Shown: positions 35,541 to 44,624 of the stretch, in pieces | Numbering within the stretch: the stretch's first letter is position 1 | Layout: every line of letters begins with the position of its first letter | Source of the DNA: Pseudonocardia sp. CNS-004 | Lineage (GTDB): Bacteria; Actinomycetota; Actinomycetes; Mycobacteriales; Pseudonocardiaceae | DNA: 64,000 nucleotides | Assembly (NCBI GenBank): GCA_001942185.1 | Contig: MKJV01000134.1 | Coordinates: forward strand, 116,070 to 180,069 | Direction of reading: 5' to 3' | Translations under genes and position numbers: made by a program | Notes under the pieces: model-generated | Seen by the model: only the letters and a program-made list of their open reading frames with translations | What the model was told of the DNA's origin: nothing | The model's database searches: none

Positions 35541-36131
35541 GTGCAGGAGCTCAGCGTCATCGACGATCCGGCGGCGGCAGGGGTCTCGCTCGACCCGATC
35601 CGTGCGCGGCTGCTCGCGGAGCTGGCGGCGCCGGGCTCGGCCAGCAGCCTCGCGGCGAAGGTCGGGCTCGCCCGGCAGAAGGTCAACTACCACCTGCGGA
35701 CCCTCGAGCAGCACGGCCTGATCGAGCTGGTCGAGGAGCGGCGCAAGGGCAACATGACCGAGCGGGTGATGCAGGCGGTCGCCGCGAGCTACGTCATCTC
35801 GCCCGCGGCGCTCGGCACCGTCGCGCCGGATCCCGCCCGCGCGCCGGACCGCCTCTCGGCGCGTTGGCTGATCGCCGTGGCCGCGCGCACCGTGCGGGAG
35901 GTCGGCGAGCTGCTCGCCGGCGCCACGAAGGCCGGGAAGCGGCTCGCGACGTTCGCGGTGGACGGCGAGGTGCGGTTCGCCTCCGCCGCCGACCGGGCGG
36001 CGTTCGCCGACGAGCTCGCGCAGGCCGTCACCGCACTGGTCGGCAGGTACCACGACGAGAGCGCCCCGGCGGGGCGGCCGCACCGGGTGGTCGTCGCGAT
36101 CCACCCCGAGCTCAGGAGGACCGAGGCATGA
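35541..36131 (+). CDS. ArsR-like winged-helix regulator
   Basis: 196 residues, GTG at 35541. Residues about 15-75 form a winged helix: SLDPIRARLLAELAAPGSAS, LAAKVGLARQKVNYHLRTLE (recognition helix), QHGLIELVEERRKGNMTERV. The remaining about 110 residues are helical (WLIAVAARTVREVGELLAGA, DRAAFADELAQAVTALVGRY). It overlaps the SRPBCC gene as ATGA (36128-36131). ArsR-SRPBCC (AHSA1) pairs are a common two-gene unit in actinobacteria, in which the regulator is thought to control its partner. Operator-like repeat lies just upstream. Confidence 0.87.
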   Translation: MQELSVIDDPAAAGVSLDPIRARLLAELAAPGSASSLAAKVGLARQKVNYHLRTLEQHGLIELVEERRKGNMTERVMQAVAASYVISPAALGTVAPDPARAPDRLSARWLIAVAARTVREVGELLAGATKAGKRLATFAVDGEVRFASAADRAAFADELAQAVTALVGRYHDESAPAGRPHRVVVAIHPELRRTEA

Positions 36132-36892
36132 CCGACCGGCGGCTGGAGAAGAGCATCGAGCTGGACGCCACGCCCGAGCAGGTGTGGGAGGCCATCGCGA
36201 CCGGGCCGGGGATCGCTGCCTGGTTCGTCCCGCAGGAGGTGGAGCCCCGCGCCGGCGGCACCGTCAGACAGGACTACGGCGGCGGGTTCACCACCACGGG
36301 CCGGGTCACCGCGTGGGAGCCGGGGCGCCGGTTCGCCTACGGCGCCTTCGAACAGCCCGACGAGGGGCAGCCGGACTACGCGTACGAGTTCCTCGTCGAG
36401 GGCCGCGCCGGCGGTGGCACGGTGTTGCGGTTCGTGCAGAGCGGGTTCCTCGACGGCACCGACTGGGACGGCGAGTACGACAGCTTCGACGCCGGTTGGG
36501 ATCTCTTCCTCCTCAACCTGCGCAGCTACCTGCGGCACTTCGCCGGGTTGCCGGTCCGCAACGCGGTGGCGATGGGCTACACCGCAGGCGGTGCGCGGGA
36601 GATCTGGCCTGCGCTGCACCGGGCACTCGGCCTCACCGGGCACCCCGCCGTCGGTGAGACGGTCACCCTCGCGCCCGAGGGGCCCGCCCCGATCACCGGG
36701 GTCGTGGACGTCGCGAACGCGGAGTTCCTCGGCGTGCGGTCGGCGGACGGGCTGCACCGGATCGGCGCGGAAGGCGAGGAGGGGTGTGGCGTGAGCGCCT
36801 ACCACTACGTCTACGGGCGCCCGATCGACGCGGATGCGCTCACCGCCGACTGGCAGGCGTGGTTGTCGAAGCTGTTCCCGCCACCCGCCTGA
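36128..36892 (+). CDS. SRPBCC (AHSA1/START-like) domain protein
   Basis: 254 residues from ATG 36128 (MTDRRLEKSIELDATPEQVW). The N-terminal half is an AHSA1-type hot-dog-helix fold: EAIATGPGIAAWFVPQEVEP, GRVTAWEPGRRFAYGAFEQP, EFLVEGRAGGGTVLRFVQSG, WDLFLLNLRSYLRHFAGLPV. The second half repeats part of the pattern with a short VTLAPEGPAPITGVVDVANA and a C-terminal helix (LTADWQAWLSKLFPPPA). Such proteins bind hydrophobic ligands; no reaction known. Translationally coupled to the ArsR gene. Confidence 0.87.
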   Translation: MTDRRLEKSIELDATPEQVWEAIATGPGIAAWFVPQEVEPRAGGTVRQDYGGGFTTTGRVTAWEPGRRFAYGAFEQPDEGQPDYAYEFLVEGRAGGGTVLRFVQSGFLDGTDWDGEYDSFDAGWDLFLLNLRSYLRHFAGLPVRNAVAMGYTAGGAREIWPALHRALGLTGHPAVGETVTLAPEGPAPITGVVDVANAEFLGVRSADGLHRIGAEGEEGCGVSAYHYVYGRPIDADALTADWQAWLSKLFPPPA

Positions 36893-36962
36893 GCGGGGGA
36901 AGATCCTGCGTCCCGGCGCGCGGTGCACGGGATTGCGCCCGGTGCGCTCGATACTGTCGGCC

Positions 36963-38166
36963 GTGCGGGTTCGGGTGGTGCAGGCGGCCGTGGCCGCGCT
37001 CGTGGTCGCGTTCGGGGCCTGCGCCGCCGCGCCCGCGGCCGAGCCGGTCGACTGCGCGGGCGGCGAGACGCGCGCCGCGTGGATCGCCACCGTGCAGAAC
37101 ATCGACTGGCCCAGCGCGCCCGGCCTGCCCGTCGCCGTGCAGCAGGACGAGTACCGCAGGCTGCTCGACGACGTGGCGCGCCACCGGCTGAACACCGTGT
37201 TCGTGCAGGTCCGGCCCACCGCGGACGCGCTGTGGCCCTCGCCGTACGAGCCGTGGTCGCACTGGCTCACCGGGGAGCAGGGCGAGGATCCCGGCTACGA
37301 CCCCCTCGCGTTCATGGTGGAGGAGGCGCACGCGCGGGGCCTGCAGTTCCACGCCTGGTTCAACCCGTTCCGGGTGAGCAGGCAGGCCGATCCGGCGCAG
37401 CTGGTGCCCGAGCACCCGGCGCGCAGGCACCCGGACCGGGTGTTGACCTAGGGCGGCAGCTCTACTACGACCCGGGGTGCCGCAGAACCGCGACCTCGTG
37501 ACGGACGTGGTGCTGGACGTGGCGAAGCGCTATCCGATCGACGGGGTGCATTTCGACGACTACTTCTACCCGTACCCGGCGAACGGTGAGCCGTTCCCGG
37601 ACGGGGCGACGTACGCCGCGCACGGCGCGGGCTTCGCCGATATCGGCGATTGGCGGCGGCACAACGTCGACGAGCTCGTCAGGGGGGTGTCGGAACGGCT
37701 CTCCGCGCTGAGGCCGGACCTCTCCTTCGGGATCAGCCCGTTCGGGATCTGGCGCAACGAGGCCGATGACCCGCGCGGTTCGGCCACCACCGGCACGCAG
37801 TCCTACGACACGACCTACGCCGACAGCTACCGGTGGGTCCGGGAAGGCTGGGTGGACTACATCGTTCCTCAGCTCTACTGGGAGATCGGCCATCCGCGTG
37901 CGGACTACGCGGCGCTCGTGCCGTGGTGGGCCCGCGCCGTGGCCGGTACCGACGTCCGCCTCTACATCGGGCAGGCGGCGTACAAGGTCGGCAGCGGCCC
38001 GGCCTGGGGGGACGGCGAGCTCTCGGCCCATCTGACGCTCGACCGGGAGCACCCCGAGGTGCGCGGCGACGCTTACTACAGCGCGCGGTCGCTGTCCACG
38101 AATGCGGCCGCCGCGATGGAGCGTGTCGCCGCCGAGCATTACCCGTGCCCCGCCGGTAGCGACTGA
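36963..38166 (+). CDS. Secreted glycoside-hydrolase-like protein, GHL10/DUF187 family (frameshifted near 37445)
   Basis: GTG at 36963 gives a signal peptide (MRVRVVQAAVAALVVAFGAC) followed by ETRAAWIATVQNIDWPSAPG, the hallmark of the GHL10 (formerly DUF187) family. Then come NTVFVQVRPTADALWPSPYE, GLQFHAWFNPFRVS and, after two missing bases around 37445-37480, QNRDLVTDVVLDVAKRYPID, GVHFDDYFYPYP (acidic catalytic candidates), FGISPFGIW, YIVPQLYWEIGHPRADYAAL and YIGQAAYKV. About 402 residues, TIM-barrel. Presumed to act on cell-surface polysaccharides outside the cell. A premature TAG appears in the present frame at 37449. Confidence 0.82.
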
Positions 38167-38249
38167 TTCCGGCTAGCACTACTCGTCCGCGCTCCGCCGC
38201 GGGATTAGGCTTTCGTGACCCAGGCCACTATGACGGCGACGATGGTGAG

Positions 38250-38693
38250 GTGAGCGCGGTGCCGAGTTCGGACCGGCCCGAACGCGTACTCGCCGATCTG
38301 CTGGCCCTGCTCGCCATCGCCGACCAGGCCATTCTCCTCCAGGAGCGCGCCGAAGCCGTCCTCCAGGCCTGCGCCGATCCCGACGAGTTGTCGCCGCTGG
38401 TCGCGCGCGAGGGCAGCCGGGTGGCGGGTGAGTACCGGCGGCTGTGGAACTGGTCGCTCGATTTCGCGCCGTCCGCGGGCAAGGGCTCACTGGAACGGCG
38501 GCTGTCCGACCTCGTGCTGCTGCACTTCCAGATGGTGCACCTGTCCGTGCGGCTCGCGGTGCCGCGGGAGGCCGCCCCTGGCGCGTTCCGGTCGGTGCGT
38601 GCGATCGAGGACCTCGGGCCGTGGGTCGCCGAGCTGCGCTCGGTGCGCGACCAGCTCAACCTGTGGATCATGGCCCTCAACCCGGCGGGCTGA
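38250..38693 (+). CDS. Hypothetical helical protein, 147 residues
   Basis: GTG at 38250 (MSAVPSSDRPERVLADLLAL). Predicted all-helical and soluble: LLALLAIADQAILLQERAEA, AGEYRRLWNWSLDFAPSAGK, LSDLVLLHFQMVHLSVRLAV, WVAELRSVRDQLNLWIMALN. No cysteine-rich, signal or membrane segment. Family not recognised. Stands alone between the GHL10 gene and the membrane protein. Confidence 0.55.
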   Translation: MSAVPSSDRPERVLADLLALLAIADQAILLQERAEAVLQACADPDELSPLVAREGSRVAGEYRRLWNWSLDFAPSAGKGSLERRLSDLVLLHFQMVHLSVRLAVPREAAPGAFRSVRAIEDLGPWVAELRSVRDQLNLWIMALNPAG

Positions 38694-38824
38694 GCCGCCG
38701 TACGCCCCACGCGGTAGCGGCGCCGCCTGCGCTACCGCCGCAGGCGCACCCCGGCCGCCGCCCCTGCCCGGACGCCTCCCGCGCGCTCCTCCGCCACGAT
38801 GGTCGGCGAACCAGAGGAGGAGCC

Positions 38825-39345
38825 ATGTCGAGGACGATCGCCCAGGCGCCCGCCCCGTGGCGGATGCGGCCCCGCACGCGCAAGGCCGTGCTGGTGGCGC
38901 ACATCGTGACCGCCGGGGCGTGGATCGGGCTCGACGTCATGCTCGGCGTGCTGGTGTTCACCCCGCTCCTCACGACCGACCCGGCCACCGTGGCGCTCTG
39001 CTACCAGGCGATGCCGCTGCTGTACCGGCCGATCCTGCTGAGCGGGCTCGCCTGCCTCGCCACCGGCGTCGTCCTCGGCGTCGGCACCCACCACGGCTGG
39101 TGCGGCACTGGTGGGTGCTGGTCAAGCTGGCGCTCAACATCCTGCTGACGTCGCTCGTCGTCGTGTTGCTCGGCCCGGCCATGTCCGAGGCGGCCGAGGT
39201 GGGCAGGCAGCTCGCGGCCGGAGCGACTGTGGACATCGACATGTCGAACCTGGTGTTCCCGCCGATCGTCTCCGGCACGTCGCTGGTGGTCGCCACCGTG
39301 CTCGCGGTCTACAAGCCGTGGGGCCGGGTGCGCGCTACGCGGTGA
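38825..39345 (+). CDS. DUF2269-like small integral membrane protein (frameshifted near 39100)
   Basis: ATG 38825 (MSRTIAQAPAPWRMRPRTRK) preceded by GAGGAGG. Four hydrophobic segments: VLVAHIVTAGAWIGLDVMLG, ILLSGLACLATGVVLGVG, then (after one missing G near 39100) HWWVLVKLALNILLTSLVVV and VSGTSLVVATVLAVYKPWGR. Total about 174 residues. The AHIVTAGAWIG segment resembles the DUF2269/copper-resistance-D-like membrane family. Function unknown. 3' end overlaps the convergent MOSC gene by 11 bases. Confidence 0.7.
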
Positions 39346-40182
39346 CCGGGGCGCCCGCCCACCGGTGCACGACGAGCTCGTCGCCCACGGTCAGCTGCCC
39401 GGTGCGGACCACCGAGAACTTGGCGCCGAACGCGACACCCTTGTCGGGGCCCTCGCCGGGCACCCGCCGGTAGTCGGCCAGCGTCCGCAGCGGCTCGGGA
39501 CCGGACCGCACCCCGGTGCGCTGGTCGACCAGCGTCACCGCGCACCGGATCGCCTGCTTGGCGAACGCCAGGTCGCGTCGCCGATCGACATCTCACGGAC
39601 CTGGTCCTCGACGTGCGGCTCGGCCCACCCGTCGACCACGACGTTGGGGCGGAACCGGTCCACGGGAACGCCGTCCGCCCCGCGCTCGGCGATCCGCCGG
39701 TCCAGCTCGGCCCAGGACGCCCGGCTGACGAGCAGCAGCGCGCCGCTGTCGGCGAACCCGGCCCGGCCCGGCGTCTCACCGGCGGTGACGCGGTCGTGCT
39801 CCGGTGGGACCCGCACCAGCCGGCTCGGCCTCCCGAGCACCTCGCTGAGCCACCCCGCCACGGCGTCGCCCTGGTCGATGCCCCGGTAGGGGTTTCCGAA
39901 CATCTCGACGGGACGCCGCGGCCCGTCGATGTCCACCGCGACCCGCACGGCGTCGACGCCGGGCGCGTGCAGCTCCAGCTCCCGGCCCTCGCCGGAGATC
40001 GCGGGCCGGATCGTCGCGAGCAGCGGGTCCCGGCGCTGGCTGCGGAAGCCGCCCTCCTCGTCGACGACCATGAACGTCCGGTCGTGGGCGAGGCCGGCGG
40101 GGGCCAGGAACGCGCTGGTCAGAGTGGTACCCGCGCAGCCCTTGACCGGGTAGCTGTGCAGCGCGACCACGCGGGCGATCAT
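39335..40182 (-). CDS. MOSC domain protein with N-terminal beta-barrel domain (frameshifted near 39571)
   Basis: ATG 40182 (MIARVVALHSYPVKGCAGTT). N-terminal MOSC_N beta barrel (about 1-125: YPVKGCAGTTLTSAFLAPAG, HDRTFMVVDEEGGFRSQRRD), MOSC core (about 130-283: DSGALLLVSRASWAELDRRI, FRPNVVVDGWAEPHVEDQVR, EMSIGDA). One missing C near 39571 joins LAFAKQAIRCAVTLVDQRTG, and the protein ends FSVVRTGQLTVGDELVVHRW. MOSC proteins handle sulfur for the molybdenum cofactor or reduce N-hydroxylated compounds with Mo cofactor; an orphan modA is also in this window but far away. Coupled by ATGA overlap to the methyltransferase upstream. Confidence 0.87.
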
Positions 40183-40811
40183 GCGGTCACGTCCGCGAAC
40201 ACGAGGAACGACCGGCGCGGGGCCGGCGTGGTCGTGACCCGGACGGACGCGAAGCCGGCCGCACGGGCGATGCGCTCCGCACCCGCCTCGTCGGACGGTA
40301 CGGCGAGGTCGGTGGGCAGCGACGCCGCGAACTCCGGGGAGGGGTGGAAGTCGGCGGCCACCGGGATGCTGAACGCCACCTGCCCGCCCGGCCGCAGCAC
40401 CCGGCGCCACTCGGGCGGGGCGGAGGCGCCGATGAGGTGCAGCGCGGACGCGCAGAGCACCACGTCGGCCGCTCCGTCCGGCAGATCGAGCGGCACCGCG
40501 GGCGCCACCCGCCACTCGACCCGGCCGTCGGCCGTCTTCGCCGCGGCCTTCTCGATCATCCGCGGCGAGATGTCGATCGCCAGGACGCGCCGCGGCGCGA
40601 GCGTCGCGAGTGCAGCGAGGGCGGCGAACCCGGTGCCCGTGGCGACGTCGACGACCAGTTCGGGCGCCGGCACCGGCCGCAGCCCGGCCACCAGCCGGCG
40701 GGCGATCGCGAGGTGGTGCGGGTGCTCGTCGTAGGTGTCGGCGGCTGCGTCGAAACGAGCGGGATCACACCGAGCGGCGTCGAAGGGCGCGGGGAGGGGC
40801 ACCCCCGCCAT
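40179..40811 (-). CDS. Class I SAM-dependent methyltransferase
   Basis: 210 residues from ATG 40811 (MAGVPLPAPFDAARCDPARF); the longer in-frame extension is rejected because this Met gives the family's usual length. Motifs: FDAAADTYDEHPHHLAIARR, PELVVDVATGTGFAALAALA (motif I), RVLAIDISPRMIEKAAAKTA, GAADVVLCASALHLIGASAP, LRPGGQVAFSIPV. UbiE-type small-molecule methyltransferase, substrate unknown. Its stop overlaps the MOSC start, so the two genes form one unit. Frame intact. Confidence 0.87.
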   Translation of the reverse strand: MAGVPLPAPFDAARCDPARFDAAADTYDEHPHHLAIARRLVAGLRPVPAPELVVDVATGTGFAALAALATLAPRRVLAIDISPRMIEKAAAKTADGRVEWRVAPAVPLDLPDGAADVVLCASALHLIGASAPPEWRRVLRPGGQVAFSIPVAADFHPSPEFAASLPTDLAVPSDEAGAERIARAAGFASVRVTTTPAPRRSFLVFADVTA

Positions 40812-40952
40812 CCTAGGAGCGGGCCCGGATTGTCCGACCCCCGTGGTGAACTCGGTGTCGGAGGTGATGGGCGTGTCGTTCGTCCGCGGGCATCCCCGCC
40901 GCACCGGGTGGGTGATGGGCCACGTGCGGCGGCCCAACCGCGCGGCGCCGGG

Positions 40953-41450
40953 TCAGCTGCCGCTGCTGGTCGTGGTGCCGCTGCCACGCCCGCCCGCCGA
41001 GGGAGGTGGTGCCACGAACGCCCCGGCGTCCGGGCCGGCCAGGTCGGCGAGGAAGTCGGCGATCACGCGCAGTTGAGCGTCGTCGCGGGTGCTGAGCACG
41101 GCCTCGAGCTGTTCGCCGTGGTGGCGGTAGTGCTCACCCAAGGTGGCCATCTTCTCGGGTACCGGCGTCACGAGCACTCTCCGCCGGTCCGTCGAGTCCC
41201 GTTCGCGGCTCACGAACCCGGCGCGCTCCAGGCGGTCGATCACACCTGTCACGGTGCCGGTGGTGAGTCCGGTCATCTCCGCGAGCCGCCCCGGGGTCAG
41301 CGGGCCGTGCAGGTTGAGCAGCGAGATCAGCTGGGAGTCGCTCGCCCCGAGCCCCATCCGCTGCGCCACGGCGTGGTTGTGCAGCACCACGGCCGCGATG
41401 AAGCGCAGCGTCGACCGCTGGATGCCGGCCCGCAACTCGTCGGTGGACAA
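40953..41450 (-). CDS. MarR family transcriptional regulator
   Basis: 165 residues; start TTG at 41450, chosen because AGGAGG lies 5 bases upstream and no ATG or GTG fits. Winged-helix core: NHAVAQRMGLGASDSQLISL, LNLHGPLTPGRLAEMTGLTT (HTH), GTVTGVIDRLERAGFVSRER, DSTDRRRVLVTPVP (wing). C-terminal tail is Ser/Gly/Thr-rich. Divergent from the FAD-dependent monooxygenase with a palindromic site between them, so it likely represses that enzyme until an aromatic or similar ligand is bound. Confidence 0.9.
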   Translation of the reverse strand: MSTDELRAGIQRSTLRFIAAVVLHNHAVAQRMGLGASDSQLISLLNLHGPLTPGRLAEMTGLTTGTVTGVIDRLERAGFVSRERDSTDRRRVLVTPVPEKMATLGEHYRHHGEQLEAVLSTRDDAQLRVIADFLADLAGPDAGAFVAPPPSAGGRGSGTTTSSGS

Positions 41451-41483
41451 CCGACCTCCTTGACGCTTCTCTCGGCATGCCAA

Positions 41484-41506
41484 GATACTTGGTGCACCGA
41501 GATATT
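41484..41506. promoter_or_regulatory. MarR operator candidate
   Basis: Near-perfect palindrome CTTGGTGCACCGAG (41488-41501) inside the wider GATACTT...AGATATT. It lies between the two divergent starts (41450 and 41532), typical MarR site geometry. Confidence 0.6.
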
Positions 41507-41531
41507 TGAGGGTGCGAGGAAAGGGTAGGAC

Positions 41532-42754
41532 ATGTCGACGGCGCTGGTGATCGGAGCAGGAATCGCGGGGCCGGTGGCGGCCATCGCGCTGCAGAGGGCG
41601 GGCCTCACGACGACCGTGTACGAGGCTCACGAGGACACCGCCGACGACGTGGGCGCGTTCCTCACACTGCAGGTCAACGGCATCGATGCGCTCCGGACCC
41701 TCGGCATCGGGCACCGGGTGACCGACATCGGGTTCGCCACGCCGCGGATGCGCTTCCGCAGCGGAACCGGGAAGCTGCTGGGCGAGGTGAGCACCGGGGC
41801 TGCCCTTCGGGACGGAACGGTCGGTGTGACGTTGCGGCGCAGCGACCTCTACCGCGCACTGCGGGACGAGGCCCGCGAGCGGGGCATCGCGATCGAGCAC
41901 GGGCGCAGGCTCGCCGACGCGCGGCCGGTGCCCGGCGGTGTCCGTGCCGAGTTCGCCGACGGCACGGCGGCGACGGCCGACCTGCTCGTCGGCGCCGACG
42001 GCATCCGGTCCCGGGTCCGGCAGGTCATCGACCCGGCCGCGGCGCCGCGCGGTACGTGCCGGTGCTCAACATGGGCGGGTACGCGCCCGCGACGGGGATC
42101 GGGATCGGCGGAGCGCCCGGCGACTTCGAGATGATCTTCGGGAAGCGGGCGTTCTTCGGGTACGCCGTGGCCCCGGACGGGCTGGTCTGGTGGTTCGCCA
42201 ACCCGCCGCAGCGCACCGAACCTTCGCCCGGGGAGCTCGCCGCGCTCACCACCGAGCACTGGCGGGCCCGGCTGCGCGACCTGTTCGCCGTCGACCGCAC
42301 CCCCGCGTGCGCGATCGTCGACGCCACTCCCGGTGAGCTCACCGGCTGGGCCACCTACGATCTGCCGTCCGTGCGGCGCTGGCACCGCGACCGGATGGTC
42401 GTGATCGGTGACGCCGCCCACGCGACGTCACCCGCGTCCGGGCAGGGGGCGTCGATGGCGATCGAGGACGCCGTCGAGCTCGGCCGGTGCCTGCGCGATC
42501 TGCCCGACCCCGACGCCGCCTTCACGACGTACGAGCGGCTGCGCCGGGCAAGGGTGGAAAAGGTGGTGGCGAGCGGGGCGCGGTCCAGCAACTCGAAGGC
42601 GGCGGGCCCGCTGGCGCGCGTGCTGCGCGACGCGCTGCTGCCGATCTTCCTGCGCCGGCAGGGCGCGGAGGCCGCCGCATGGCTGCACGGCCACCACATC
42701 GACTGGGACGCCCCGGTGGACCCGCACCGCCCGACTGACGGCGCCATGGTGTGA
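41532..42754 (+). CDS. FAD-dependent monooxygenase (frameshifted near 42052)
   Basis: ATG 41532 (MSTALVIGAGIAGPVAAIAL). GxGxxG FAD motif at residues 8-13, VGVTLRRSDLYRALRDEARE, TADLLVGADGIRSRVRQ (DG motif). After one missing base near 42052, VPVLNMGGYAPATGIGIGGA, RMVVIGDAAHATSPASGQGA (GD motif) and ELGRCLRDLPDPDAAFTTYE. About 408 residues, the class A flavoprotein monooxygenase fold that hydroxylates aromatic or polyketide-like compounds with NAD(P)H and oxygen. Regulated by the divergent MarR protein by position. Confidence 0.88.
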
Positions 42755-42812
42755 TCCGGTCGGACCGCAGCACCGTTCGTCACGGTTCCGGACCGTGCGC
42801 CAGTATGTAGGC

Positions 42813-43417
42813 GTGGACGAATCCCGGCCGGAGCTGCGTATCGGTGATCGCGAACGGCGGCGACCGATGCGCACCTGCAGCAGGCGCACGGCGACGGCGT
42901 GCTCACCCTCACCGAGTACGACGAGCGCGCGGCGCAGTGCTGGGCAGCGCGCACGCAGGCCGACCTGGACGAGCTGGTGCGCGACCTGCCCCCGTACCGG
43001 CCGGAACCCGAGGCCGAGGCACCCACCGTCGTCGCGCCCGTCCCGACGGGCGAGGTCGACACGAAGGAACCTGCTGAGCGGAGGAACCTGGGCGAGCGGA
43101 TCGGCCGGGGCGTCGTCGGCGTGGTGCTCGCTGGTGTGGCGCTGTTCTTCGGTGGCCAGGTCGTCACGGCCGACGACGCCACCGCGGTGATGGGCAGCCG
43201 CCAGGTGGCGGTCGGCGACCAGGAGAGGGTCGAGGTGGGCGCGATCTTCGGCAACGTGCGGGTCACCGTCCCGGAGGGAGTGCGGGCCCGGGTCACCGGA
43301 ACCGGGTTGTTCGGCAGCACGGAATGCCAGCTCGCCTGCACCGGAACCGGCCGCGAGGTGGAGGTGAACGCCACGACCTTGTTCGGCAGCGTCGACGTGG
43401 TGCGCCCGGCGAGCTGA
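42813..43417 (+). CDS. DUF1707 domain protein with one membrane segment (frameshifted near 42864)
   Basis: GTG 42813 (MDESRPELRIGDRERR); after one missing base, TDAHLQQAHGDGVLTLTEYD, ERAAQCWAARTQADLDELVR, DLPPYRPEP: the DUF1707 (SHOCT-like) module at about 5-60. Then one transmembrane segment (GVVGVVLAGVALFFGGQVV) and a C-terminal DUF4870/cell-wall-active-type beta region (ERVEVGAIFGNVRVTVPEGV, GTGLFGSTECQLACTG, TTLFGSVDVVRP). The present stop is at 43417. A different frame continues GELTADEIEDAREEAEDAAE to a stop at 43497, so a second missing base near 43408 may hide an acidic C-terminal tail. Envelope-stress type function inferred. Confidence 0.78.
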
Positions 43418-43574
43418 CGGCCGACGAGATCGAGGACGCCAGGGAAGAGGCCGAGGACGCAGCAGAAGACGCAGCGGAGGAAGCGGACGACGACTGACGG
43501 GGTTGCTCCCCAGCTCACTGCGGTCCATGACCTCCGGAATGCCCCGTCCGCGGCCGGCCTGCGATGCTGATCGG

Positions 43575-44624
43575 GTGGGTGATCAGCTTCGGGTTGCTGT
43601 CGTGACGCCGCTCGACGACGAGCTCTGCTCGCTCGTGCAGCAGTGGGAGCCACGCCTCGAGATGGTGTGCGACCAGTCGTTGCTGCCACCCGTGCGGTAC
43701 CCGGCCGATCACCACGGCGACCCGGCGTTCACCCGCACACCCGAGCAGGAGCAGCGGTTCGCCGAGATCATCGCCGGTGCGGACGCGCTCTACGGCATCC
43801 CCGGCGAGGACCCGGCTGCGCTGGGGCGGGCCGTCGAGAGCAACGCCGGGCTGCGCTGGGTGCACACGATGGCCGCGGGTGGGGGCGCGCTGGTGAAGGC
43901 CGCAGGCCTGTCCGCCGAGCAGCTCGAACGCGTCACGTTCACCACGTCGGCCGGGGTGCACGCCGGCCCGCTCGCCGAGTACGCCCTGTTCGGGCTGCTC
44001 GCCGGGGCGAAGAACCTGCCGCGCCTGCAGGCCGACGCGGCCCGGCACGAGTGGCCGCACCGCTGGCTGATGGGCCAGCTGCGGGAGCAGACCGTGCTGG
44101 TCGTCGGGCTCGGCGGGATCGGCAGCGAGGTGGCGAGGGTGCTCGCGGCGCTCGGCACCCGGGTGATCGGCACGAGCCGGCGGGGCGAGCCGGTCGACGG
44201 CGTCGCCGAGCTGGTGCACCCCTCCGAGCTCGCCGCGGTCGTCGGCCGGGTCGACGGCATCGTCGTCACCCTGCCCGGCACGGCCGCCACCCAGCGGCTG
44301 GTCAGCGCCGACGTCCTCGCCGCCGTCCGGCCCGGCACCACGCTCGTCAACGTCGGCCGGGGCACCGTGATCGACGAGGACGCGCTGGTGGAGGCCCTGC
44401 GCGACGGGAGGATCGGGTTCGCGGCGCTCGACGTGTTCGCCGCGGAACCCCTCGACCCGACGAGCCCGCTGTGGGACCTGCCGAACGTCGTGATCAGCCC
44501 GCACAACGCCACGCTCACCCCCGCGGAGGGCAGGCGGATCGCCGAGCTGTTCGCGGAGAACGCCACCCGCCTGCTGGACGGGAAGCCGCTGCGCAACGTG
44601 GTGAACACGGTCGAGTTCTACTGA
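43575..44624 (+). CDS. D-isomer-specific 2-hydroxyacid dehydrogenase
   Basis: 349 residues from GTG 43575 (MGDQLRVAVVTPLDDELCSL); an upstream in-frame start at 43503 adds low-complexity sequence and is less likely. NAD-binding GLGGIGSEVARVLAALGTRV at about 180, TLVNVGRGTVIDEDALVEAL (catalytic Arg), AALDVFAAEPLDPTSPLWDL (Glu) and VVISPHNATLTPAEGRRIAE (His). N-terminal AGVHAGPLAEYALFGLLAG substrate domain. Reduces or oxidises 2-keto/2-hydroxy acids; exact substrate not resolvable. 3' end overlaps the convergent SDR gene by 7 bases. Frame intact. Confidence 0.9.
   Translation: MGDQLRVAVVTPLDDELCSLVQQWEPRLEMVCDQSLLPPVRYPADHHGDPAFTRTPEQEQRFAEIIAGADALYGIPGEDPAALGRAVESNAGLRWVHTMAAGGGALVKAAGLSAEQLERVTFTTSAGVHAGPLAEYALFGLLAGAKNLPRLQADAARHEWPHRWLMGQLREQTVLVVGLGGIGSEVARVLAALGTRVIGTSRRGEPVDGVAELVHPSELAAVVGRVDGIVVTLPGTAATQRLVSADVLAAVRPGTTLVNVGRGTVIDEDALVEALRDGRIGFAALDVFAAEPLDPTSPLWDLPNVVISPHNATLTPAEGRRIAELFAENATRLLDGKPLRNVVNTVEFY

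Noticed and set aside
38444..39148. Extended N-terminus of the DUF2269-like gene
   Set aside because: The extension overlaps the preceding gene and lacks similarity; ATG at 38825 with GAGGAGG is a clear start.
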